Shown here piece after piece: positions 7,295-13,151 of a stretch of DNA of 14,237 nt (the stretch's first letter is position 1; every line of letters begins with the position of its first letter). The notes below the pieces were generated by a model, which saw nothing but the letters and a program-made list of their open reading frames with translations, did not search any database and was not told where the DNA came from. Source of the stretch: an uncultured Clostridia bacterium (GTDB lineage: Bacteria > Bacillota > Clostridia > UBA1381); the NCBI GenBank assembly GCA_934487205.1, contig CAKSRS010000060.1, positions 1 through 14,237 of the forward strand. Direction: 5' to 3'. The translations under genes and the position numbers were made by a program.

Positions 7295-8035
7295 TCAAAC
7301 TCCTCCGTATCTTCTGTTTCTGCGCTGATATTCAAGGATTGCCGCATGCAAATCCCTGACCGAAAAATCGGGCCACAGCGTATCTGTAAAATAAAGCTCC
7401 GAATACGATGCCTGCCACATCATGAAGTTCGACAGCCGCAGTTCATTGCTCGTCCGTATTATTAAATCCGGGTCGGGCTGACCCGACGTATAAAGCATAT
7501 CCGAAACAGCGTCCGGCGTAATATCCGCCGGTGCAATTTCGCCCCGTACCGCGCGTTCGGCAATTAATTTCACCGCATGTGTGATTTCCTCTCGGCTGCC
7601 GTAATTAAGGGCAATATTCATGATTATTCCCGTGTTGTTTTTTGTAAACTCCTCGGTATTTGCAATTTGCTCCCTTATTTTCTCCGACAATTCCGCACGC
7701 GAACCGATTGCACGAATTACAACATTTTCGCCCGCAAGCGTTTTTTCCGCATCTTTCAAATAATTGTATAAAAGATTCATCAGAAAATCAACTTCATCTT
7801 TGGGGCGTTTCCAGTTTTCGGTCGAAAACGCATAAACTGTGATGTATTTTATGCCCATTTTATTACATTCCGTCACAATTTTTTTCAGCGTATCCGCCCC
7901 CGCCTGATGTCCGGCGCTGCGCGGGAGTCCGCGCTTTTTTGCCCATCTGCCGTTGCCGTCCATAATCACGCCGATATGCGTCGGCAGATTGTTATAATCT
8001 ATTTCGGCTTCTTTAACCTTCTTTTTAAATAACAC
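7295..8035 (-). CDS. uppS: Undecaprenyl diphosphate synthase (cis-prenyltransferase)
   Basis: The enzyme condenses eight isopentenyl diphosphates onto farnesyl diphosphate to give the C55 carrier used for peptidoglycan and other envelope polymers. Motifs in order: HIGVIMDGNGRWAKKRG with catalytic D26, GHQAG, VYAFSTENWKRP, NYGSREEI, DLIIRTSNELRLSNFMMWQ, and SELYFTDTLWPDF. The start is uncertain. A GTG at 8035 has GGAG 6 nt upstream and gives 246 residues beginning MLFKKKVKEAEIDYNNLP, which resembles clostridial UppS N-termini. An ATG at 8047 lies only 4 codons upstream but has GGCGGA pressed against it, and a third ATG at 8068 has no ribosome binding site. It is 1 nt from cdsA and 164 nt from frr, the longest gap inside the operon. 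Confidence 0.94.
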   Translation of the reverse strand: MLFKKKVKEAEIDYNNLPTHIGVIMDGNGRWAKKRGLPRSAGHQAGADTLKKIVTECNKMGIKYITVYAFSTENWKRPKDEVDFLMNLLYNYLKDAEKTLAGENVVIRAIGSRAELSEKIREQIANTEEFTKNNTGIIMNIALNYGSREEITHAVKLIAERAVRGEIAPADITPDAVSDMLYTSGQPDPDLIIRTSNELRLSNFMMWQASYSELYFTDTLWPDFSVRDLHAAILEYQRRNRRYGGV

Positions 8036-8082
8036 AAAAAACTCCATTCCGCCGCACTTGCGCGGCATATAATTAAAATATC

Positions 8083-8107
8083 AAAAAGGACGCGGCAAAA
8101 CTGCCGC
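8083..8107 (-). terminator. GC-rich hairpin with T-tract in the frr-uppS gap (possible attenuator)
   Basis: On the minus strand GCGGCA and TGCCGC form a perfect 6-bp stem with loop GTTT (8092-8107). Four bases later comes a run of five T. The wider gap (8036-8199) is rich in short GC palindromes, including CCGTACGG and GGATATCC. It holds no open frame with a ribosome binding site. A partial terminator here could lower expression of uppS and downstream genes relative to pyrH and frr. The stem is short and the T-tract is offset. Confidence 0.4.
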
Positions 8108-8199
8108 AAACCGCCACCGCCCGTACGGCGGATATCCGTGCGGTATTATCCCGCGCGGATTTTGCCTGCATTATTGTCTTGCCGTCGTCCCCCGATTTA

Positions 8200-8760
8200 T
8201 TATACTTCCAGAATTTCTTTTTCCTTTGACGCGGTTATATCTTCAATTTCCTTTATAAACTTATCGGTAAGCCCCTGAATATCCTTTTCGATGCCCTTCA
8301 TATCATCTTCGGTAACCTCGCCCGCCTTCTGCTTTTTCTTATAATCGTCCATAGCATCGCGGCGTGCGTTTCTGATTTGGATTTTCGCTTCTTCCGAATA
8401 TTTTTTTACAACTTTAACAAGTTCTTTTCTTCTTTCCTCGGTAAGCGGCGGGAAATTCAATCTGATAACCTTTCCGTCATTCTGCGGTGCAATGCCGATT
8501 TCCGACTTATTTATGGCCTTTTCAATCTCACTCAGGACAGTTTGATCCCACGGCTGAATTACAAGCATTCTCGGCTCCGGCGTAGAAATCGAGCCGATTT
8601 GCGCAATAGGAGTCATCGTGCCGTAATACTCAACGGCAACTTTATCAAGAACCGACGCATTTGCTCTGCCCGCTCTTATTGTCTTAAGCTCCGAGTGAAA
8701 ACCCTCCACTCTCTTATTCATTTTTTCTTCAATTTCCGGATATTTTCCCATTTTATTCAC
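8200..8760 (-). CDS. frr: Ribosome recycling factor
   Basis: This 186-residue protein is the usual RRF length. With EF-G it splits post-termination ribosomes. The N-terminal helix contains ELKTIRAGRANASVLDKVAVEYYG, the core sequence of domain I, followed by the domain II segment PIAQIGSISTPEPRMLVIQPWD and NDGKVIRLNFPPLTEERRKELVK. The long C-terminal helices carry RNARRDAMDDYKKKQKAGEV and end in KEKEILEV. AAAGG lies 7 nt before the ATG; a second in-frame ATG three codons in is less well placed. The gap to pyrH is 23 nt. The pyrH-frr pairing is one of the most conserved in bacteria. Confidence 0.98.
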   Translation of the reverse strand: MNKMGKYPEIEEKMNKRVEGFHSELKTIRAGRANASVLDKVAVEYYGTMTPIAQIGSISTPEPRMLVIQPWDQTVLSEIEKAINKSEIGIAPQNDGKVIRLNFPPLTEERRKELVKVVKKYSEEAKIQIRNARRDAMDDYKKKQKAGEVTEDDMKGIEKDIQGLTDKFIKEIEDITASKEKEILEV

Positions 8761-8783
8761 TTACCTTTCTTATATAAAATTAC

Positions 8784-9503
8784 TTATCTTGTTCCATCTT
8801 TTGTAACGAGCGTACCTATCTTCTCGCCCGTTACCGCGCGGACAATATTTTCCGGGTCGTCAAGTCCGAACACCAAAATCGGCATATCGTTATCACGGCA
8901 CATAGACGCTGCCGTCGAGTCCATAACGCCCAATTCCTTTGAGAGAATGTCGTTAAATGACAGCGAATCAAACTTTTTGGCGTTTGGATTTAATTTCGGG
9001 TCGCTGTCATAAACAGCGTCAACCTTTTTCGCCAGCAGAATCACGTCCGCCTCCGTTTCAATCGCGCGCAGCGCCGCCGCCGTATCCGTCGACATAAACG
9101 GATTTCCTGTTCCCGCGCCGAAAATTACAACTCTGCCCTTTTGCAGATGCCTTATAGCCTTAAGACGAATATACGGCTCCGCAATCTGACGCATTTCGAT
9201 AGCGGTCTGAACGCGTGTATCCACGCCGCAGCTTTCCAGCTCGGAACAAAGTCCCAGCGCATTGATACATGTAGCCAGCATACCCATGTGGTCGGCTCTG
9301 GTTCTGTCCATATCACCGCCGCTTCTGCCGCGCCATATGTTTCCGCCGCCGACAACGATTGATACCTGTACGCCCATGTCAACAACCTTTTTGATGTTTT
9401 CACAGATTTTATGCATGGTCTCCACATTCAATCCGTAACCCTTTTCCCCCGCCAGCGATTCTCCGCTGACCTTTAAAAGCACTTTTTTATATCTTGCTTC
9501 CAT
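8784..9503 (-). CDS. pyrH: UMP kinase
   Basis: This 239-residue hexameric amino-acid-kinase-fold enzyme phosphorylates UMP to UDP with ATP. Motifs: the N-terminal LLKVSGESLAG phosphate loop, VVGGGNIWRG, the DHMGMLATCINAL segment of the UMP pocket, FGAGTGNPFMSTDTAAALRA, and LAKKVDAVYDSDPKLNPNAK, typical of bacterial PyrH. GGAGG lies 6 nt before the ATG. It is the first gene of the operon, behind a strong promoter and a leader of about 150 nt. In many Firmicutes rpsB-tsf lies directly upstream; here a sugar kinase and a membrane protein occupy that place. Confidence 0.98.
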   Translation of the reverse strand: MEARYKKVLLKVSGESLAGEKGYGLNVETMHKICENIKKVVDMGVQVSIVVGGGNIWRGRSGGDMDRTRADHMGMLATCINALGLCSELESCGVDTRVQTAIEMRQIAEPYIRLKAIRHLQKGRVVIFGAGTGNPFMSTDTAAALRAIETEADVILLAKKVDAVYDSDPKLNPNAKKFDSLSFNDILSKELGVMDSTAASMCRDNDMPILVFGLDDPENIVRAVTGEKIGTLVTKDGTR

Positions 9504-9651
9504 TTTAGTCCTCCGTAATTATATTAAAATCATTTAAATGATTTGCATTGATGCCGATATTCGCCGTCCGCTGCAAAACCCGCGGCAGTCATTGTATCCG
9601 GGTAAAAACCTGCCTGCAAAGATATTTTTACCGTTCGATACAAAACTTTCT
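9504..9651 (-). promoter_or_regulatory. Structured 5' leader of the pyrH operon
   Basis: If transcription starts near 9651, the leader is about 148 nt long and contains no convincing gene. It holds a perfect 8-bp stem, GGTAAAAA/TTTTTACC (9625-9632 with 9601-9608), around a 16-nt loop. The loop contains GGCAG (9610-9614), which can pair with CTGCC downstream (9584-9588). The downstream CTGCC partly overlaps a second stem, CCGC/GCGG (9568-9571 with 9582-9585), so alternative folds are possible. An 18-bp palindrome follows next to the ribosome binding site. I recognise no known riboswitch consensus. A regulatory role is inferred from length and structure only. Confidence 0.45.
9527..9544. repeat. 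Perfect 18-bp palindrome upstream of the pyrH ribosome binding site
   Basis: AAATCATTTAAATGATTT reads identically on both strands. It ends 13 nt upstream of the GGAGG of pyrH and lies well downstream of the promoter. It could be a DNA operator acting as a roadblock, or an RNA hairpin next to the ribosome binding site. AT-rich palindromes can arise by chance, though a perfect 18-mer is uncommon. Confidence 0.5.
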
Positions 9652-9657
9652 GCAACT

Positions 9658-9686
9658 ATTATAACATGAATTTACAAATCTTTCAA
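9658..9686 (-). promoter_or_regulatory. Sigma-A promoter of the pyrH operon
   Basis: On the minus strand TTGAAA (9681-9686) and a perfect TATAAT (9658-9663) are separated by exactly 17 nt. The -35 box overlaps the stop codon of the upstream membrane protein gene. This is the best promoter match in the window and should place the transcription start near 9651. Confidence 0.8.
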
Positions 9687-11557
9687 TCCTTTTTTGATAT
9701 TTTGTACAATTCTATCCTATTTTTCCCGTACACTTTTTCAAGAGACTCCACATCGGCGAAATCAATATCATATTCCGCGCGTTCCTCATCTGTCACGAGG
9801 ATATAGTCAATACCGCACATTTGCGCTGTCTGTGCCGCATTTCCGCCTTCATAGATTACCCTAAGCATTCCGCGCCGCATTATCATTTCGTCACCCAATC
9901 CGTGATAATACACATACGACTCTGAGCCGGCATATATATTTCGCCCTGCAAGGGTGCTCACCGGGTTTAAATGCTGACTTCCGCTCGCAAAAACAGATGT
10001 CGCCGGGGTGTTGTTTTTCACAAATTCCGCAAATTCAATATCCGCGTCGGAAAACGTGAGGTACTCCCCGCCCGAGACATATTCTCTTGCAATTGTAAGC
10101 ACACCCGACAGCACGGAAAAACACATAACAACAGACGCAAGCAGTTTAATTCCGCCGATATCCTTTAATTTTCGGTAAATCATGAGCAGAAAATCTGCCG
10201 ACAAAATAACGGAAAGCATATATGTCACAAAGAAAAGTTTATTATTATCGTAATCATTCGGCTGAAAAATTATGATATCAGCAATCATAAATACCGCAAT
10301 TCCGCCCGCGCAAAACCTCTTTGCAAACGTATTTGCAGCCAAATATGCCGGAACGGCGGTTATTGCGATAATGCCCCAGTTTTTCAGCCAAAACCAAACG
10401 GCGGGATCATCGTTATTGACCCACCCGACCGAAAACCGAAGAAAACCGTCATTGCCGACGCTTTGATGAAATGTCCAGAAAACAAGCTGCCCCGCCGCCA
10501 TGCCAACGGCAATCGCGCCGTAAACAAACCAATTTTTAACATATATTTTCTTATTTTCGGTGACGGGCAAAAATGCAAAAAAGCATGCTGCCGAAATTAT
10601 TCCAAGCGCTAAAAACGAATGAGTGTGAATCATCGGCATACACCCGGCGGCGATGCCTGTCATGGCATACCGCGGCGTTTTCCCGCTCTCCGCCGCGTCC
10701 GCCAGCAGCCACAGCGCAAAAATCAAAACGCTCCACCCCGCCATTGTTGTCCTTTGCGGAATTATCATATCACAAATTGCATTCGCCCAGCGGATATTAT
10801 TCTCATTATAATTTGTAGGCGTTTGATAAAATTCGGTAAAAATGCGTGTAAAATTACCCGGGTCCGCTTTAGCGCCGTCAAGAAAATACGCAAAGCCGAA
10901 ACCTCCGCCCAAAAAGAACAAAACTATTGCCAAAACCGCACTTTCACTGCTTTTTGTGATTTTTTTTGCCAAAAAATAAAATCCGGATACAATCAAAAAT
11001 GCAAACACAAAACTCGGATACAAAATCGCCGTGCGTAAATCCGTACCGAAAAGGTACAGGCTCGACGAAAGGCTGTCGAAAAGAAACGGATAGCAGAGCC
11101 GCGTTCCGGCAAGCAGATTATACTGCGGCGGAAACAGTTTTTGCTCCGCAATCGAAGTTATAAATCCCATATGCATCGCCAAATCGCCGTAGGTCGACTG
11201 TCCCGACGCAATCCCGCCCGAAACGGGCATCATTACATGATTTGTAAGCAGTACGCAGGTGAGCAGCGTAAAAAACGTTGCCGCCACCGCCGCGGGAACA
11301 TTCGGCTTTTGCACGTGCATATCCGCTTTTCTTCCCGCGGCAATGCTCACGCACGCAAAAATTGCCGCAAGAATAGCATGCGCCGTGCGCGTAAATCCAA
11401 ACAGCAAAGCAAGAGGAATAATCCCCGCCATCAATACGACACTGCCGATTATTCCTCCCGTCCACAGCCTGAAATATATACTTTTACCGCGAAAAATCCT
11501 CCCGGAACACAATATTCCGAGCACGATAAACAAACTATAGTACATAACTCCAAGCAT
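9683..11557 (-). CDS. Large polytopic membrane protein, GT-C glycosyltransferase-like
   Basis: This 624-residue protein has a dozen or so hydrophobic segments between residue 4 and about 480, then a roughly 120-residue hydrophilic C-terminal domain (starting around FAEFVKNNTPATSVFASG). That layout, with an acidic residue in an early extracytoplasmic loop (YGDLAMHMGF, D125 and H129), fits GT-C superfamily enzymes that use polyprenyl-phosphate sugars. I do not recognise a named family, and the donor and acceptor are unknown. GAGG lies 7 nt before the ATG at 11557. The gene starts 10 nt after galK, so the two are almost certainly co-transcribed. This suggests a role in handling a sugar destined for the envelope, but that is inference. 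There is no terminator after it; the pyrH promoter overlaps its stop codon. Confidence 0.75.
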   Translation of the reverse strand: MLGVMYYSLFIVLGILCSGRIFRGKSIYFRLWTGGIIGSVVLMAGIIPLALLFGFTRTAHAILAAIFACVSIAAGRKADMHVQKPNVPAAVAATFFTLLTCVLLTNHVMMPVSGGIASGQSTYGDLAMHMGFITSIAEQKLFPPQYNLLAGTRLCYPFLFDSLSSSLYLFGTDLRTAILYPSFVFAFLIVSGFYFLAKKITKSSESAVLAIVLFFLGGGFGFAYFLDGAKADPGNFTRIFTEFYQTPTNYNENNIRWANAICDMIIPQRTTMAGWSVLIFALWLLADAAESGKTPRYAMTGIAAGCMPMIHTHSFLALGIISAACFFAFLPVTENKKIYVKNWFVYGAIAVGMAAGQLVFWTFHQSVGNDGFLRFSVGWVNNDDPAVWFWLKNWGIIAITAVPAYLAANTFAKRFCAGGIAVFMIADIIIFQPNDYDNNKLFFVTYMLSVILSADFLLMIYRKLKDIGGIKLLASVVMCFSVLSGVLTIAREYVSGGEYLTFSDADIEFAEFVKNNTPATSVFASGSQHLNPVSTLAGRNIYAGSESYVYYHGLGDEMIMRRGMLRVIYEGGNAAQTAQMCGIDYILVTDEERAEYDIDFADVESLEKVYGKNRIELYKISKKD

Positions 11558-11567
11558 AACTTTACCT

Positions 11568-12848
11568 CTATTTTATTTTCAGTTCACACCCTCCGACAGG
11601 TCGTATCGCCAAAACATGGCACATACCCTCGCCGAAAACATCTTCAATTCCCTTTTTAAACTCATTAAGCATATCGGACGGAACAAACGCCTGAACCGTA
11701 CCGGCAAAGCCGCCGCCATGCACGCGGTATGCGCCGCGTTCGCCCAAAAGTTCATCGCAAAGCGCAAGCGCAAGGCTTACCGCCTGCTCATGCGGTGCGG
11801 ATGATGCATACACATTCTGCAGATACATATATGACGATTGCCCGGACTTCTTTATCAGTTTCAGGAATTTATCAAAATCACCGTCTTTAAGCGCTTTTGC
11901 CTCATTTTTGGCACGCACGGTTTCATTAAAATAGTGCATTGCACGCAAGATTGCCCTGTCATCGTTTATTGCTTTCCGTATATCGCTTATTTTTGCCATA
12001 AAATTGCTTTTATTTACATCATTTAGAAATTCTTCGTCGAAAAATTGCGCTACTTTCTTCATTTCCGCCGGAATTGCCGCATATTCGTCCGTCAAATCTG
12101 AATGGTCGGCGCCGGTATCGATTATGCAGAGTGCATGATTCGTCGATGCAAAATCAAAATCCACCTTTTCTACAACAGGCTTTTCCGTCGACGCAAAATC
12201 TATCGCAACCATATTGCCGACGGAGCATGCCGTCTGGTCAAGAAGTCCGCACGGTTTGCCGAAATACACATTTTCGGCGTACTGTCCGATTTGCGCAATC
12301 TCCACCGCATTAACCTTTTCTTCGGCAAACATGCAGTTCATTATCGTACCGATAAGCACTTCAAATGCCGCCGACGAGCTCATGCCCGAGCCCTTCAGAA
12401 CGCTTGACACCGTGTATGCATCAAATCCGCATACTTTAAAACCTTTTTCCGCAAATTTTGCCGCAACACCTTTTATCAGCGCGCCCGCCCTGCCGTATTC
12501 TTCCTTGTTGACAGCCAAATCATCAAGGTCTATTACGTCCATGATAAATCCTTTGGATTTTATGCGGATTGTGTTTGTTCCGTTAAGTTTCGCCGCGCCG
12601 ATTACGTCCAGATTAAGACTTCCCGCAAGAACTGCGCCGTGCTGATGGTCGGTGTGGTTTCCGCCGATTTCCGTTCTGCCCGGTGCGGAAAACAGACGTA
12701 AATCATCGGCATTTCCGAAGTTTTCCTCAAATCCGTCAATTACTTCGCAGAAACGTTCCTCATATTTTGCTCTTTCGGCGCTCTTGCAGCCGTAAAGATA
12801 TTCCATATCTATGTACTTTACCTTACCTTTCAGTTCTTCCTTATTCAT
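11568..12848 (-). CDS. galK: Galactokinase-family GHMP sugar kinase (divergent)
   Basis: This 426-residue protein of the GHMP kinase superfamily is slightly longer than typical GalK (about 385-400). Galactokinases make galactose 1-phosphate from galactose and ATP. Motif 1 is SAPGRTEIGGNHTDHQHG (residues 54-71), the ATP-binding motif 2 is KGSGMSSSAAFE (152-163), and motif 3 is RVHGGGFAGT near the C-terminus. D204 in GLLDQTACSVG matches the catalytic Asp of GalK. Motif 1 differs from the standard GEHTDY: N64 replaces the Glu that contacts the sugar, while H65 and D67 are kept. I recall this GGNHTDHQ form as common in Clostridia, where it is annotated galactokinase; the true substrate may differ. 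No galT or galE is adjacent. AGGA lies 7 nt before the ATG. It is first in a two-gene unit with the membrane protein. Confidence 0.85.
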   Translation of the reverse strand: MNKEELKGKVKYIDMEYLYGCKSAERAKYEERFCEVIDGFEENFGNADDLRLFSAPGRTEIGGNHTDHQHGAVLAGSLNLDVIGAAKLNGTNTIRIKSKGFIMDVIDLDDLAVNKEEYGRAGALIKGVAAKFAEKGFKVCGFDAYTVSSVLKGSGMSSSAAFEVLIGTIMNCMFAEEKVNAVEIAQIGQYAENVYFGKPCGLLDQTACSVGNMVAIDFASTEKPVVEKVDFDFASTNHALCIIDTGADHSDLTDEYAAIPAEMKKVAQFFDEEFLNDVNKSNFMAKISDIRKAINDDRAILRAMHYFNETVRAKNEAKALKDGDFDKFLKLIKKSGQSSYMYLQNVYASSAPHEQAVSLALALCDELLGERGAYRVHGGGFAGTVQAFVPSDMLNEFKKGIEDVFGEGMCHVLAIRPVGGCELKIK

Positions 12849-12894
12849 TTATTTATCCTGGTATAATATAATTGACTCATCAAACGGTCGTTAC

Positions 12895-12900
12895 ATTATA
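12895..12900 (-). promoter_or_regulatory. Possible -10 box for galK
   Basis: TATAAT on the minus strand lies about 46 nt before the galK start. At 17 nt upstream the sequence is AAGGTT, a poor -35, and TTGATA is only 13 nt away. The promoter, if real, would be activator-dependent or weak. The inverted repeat at 12915-12939 lies just upstream. Confidence 0.35.
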
Positions 12901-12914
12901 CCTTTCTCCTTTCT

Positions 12915-12939
12915 ATCAACCTTTTATTCCGCGGTTGAT
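12915..12939. repeat. 7-bp inverted repeat between galK and the insertion sequence
   Basis: ATCAACC (12915-12921) and GGTTGAT (12933-12939) are perfect inverted copies around an 11-nt spacer. They overlap the expected -35 region of galK and the -35 of the plus-strand promoter candidate, so an operator role is possible. It could also be a remnant of the insertion sequence end. The gene-free stretch 12849-13151 otherwise holds only the promoter candidates and the putative bridge RNA. Confidence 0.4.
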
Positions 12940-12963
12940 TACGGTTTGGTTTATTGGTATTAT
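12935..12963 (+). promoter_or_regulatory. Candidate promoter for the IS110 bridge RNA and transposase
   Basis: TTGATT (12935-12940) and TATTAT (12958-12963) are spaced by exactly 17 nt on the plus strand. Transcription would begin near 12970, at the left side of the stem that closes the putative bridge RNA. The position of the insertion sequence's left end relative to this promoter is not known. Confidence 0.45.
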
Positions 12964-12969
12964 ATAAAT

Positions 12970-13129
12970 AAGTAATGTGGATTTGTATTTTATACCTGTG
13001 GCTTTGACTACTTTTTGGAGGTTCTCACCACACTTTGTTTCTTAGTAATGATTAGTTAGATGTGTCTTTGAATTCGTATCTCGTACCAGGTTTTACGGAG
13101 CAAGCGCTGTGGATAACACATTACAACTT
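12970..13129 (+). ncRNA. Putative IS110 bridge RNA
   Basis: The segment between the promoter candidate and the transposase start is closed by a perfect 8-bp stem, GTAATGTG (12972-12979) with CACATTAC (13117-13124). Inside are a TGTGG/CCACA hairpin (12997-13001 with 13028-13032) with a 26-nt loop and a CTCGTA/TACgGAG hairpin (13080-13085 with 13094-13100) with an 8-nt loop. IS110-group elements encode a bridge RNA of about this size 5' of the transposase, whose internal loops pair with target and donor DNA. Position, size and architecture fit. The assignment of target-binding and donor-binding loops is not possible without the element ends. Confidence 0.55.
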
Positions 13130-13151
13130 ATCACGAAAGGAATGCATTACC

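Noticed and set aside
9601..9632. Intrinsic terminator after the membrane protein gene
   Set aside because: The GGTAAAAA/TTTTTACC stem is AT-rich with its T run inside the stem, and no T-tract follows it.
9504..9651. Known riboswitch, PyrR or T-box leader before pyrH
   Set aside because: I looked for TPP, SAM, c-di-GMP and T-box hallmark sequences and PyrR-type loops and saw none, so no class is assigned.
13062..13151. Upstream ATG extending the transposase N-terminus by 30 codons
   Set aside because: The extension is not family-like, and it lies inside the putative bridge RNA. IS110 proteins start near MILVGVDTGKNKHT, which has its own ribosome binding site.
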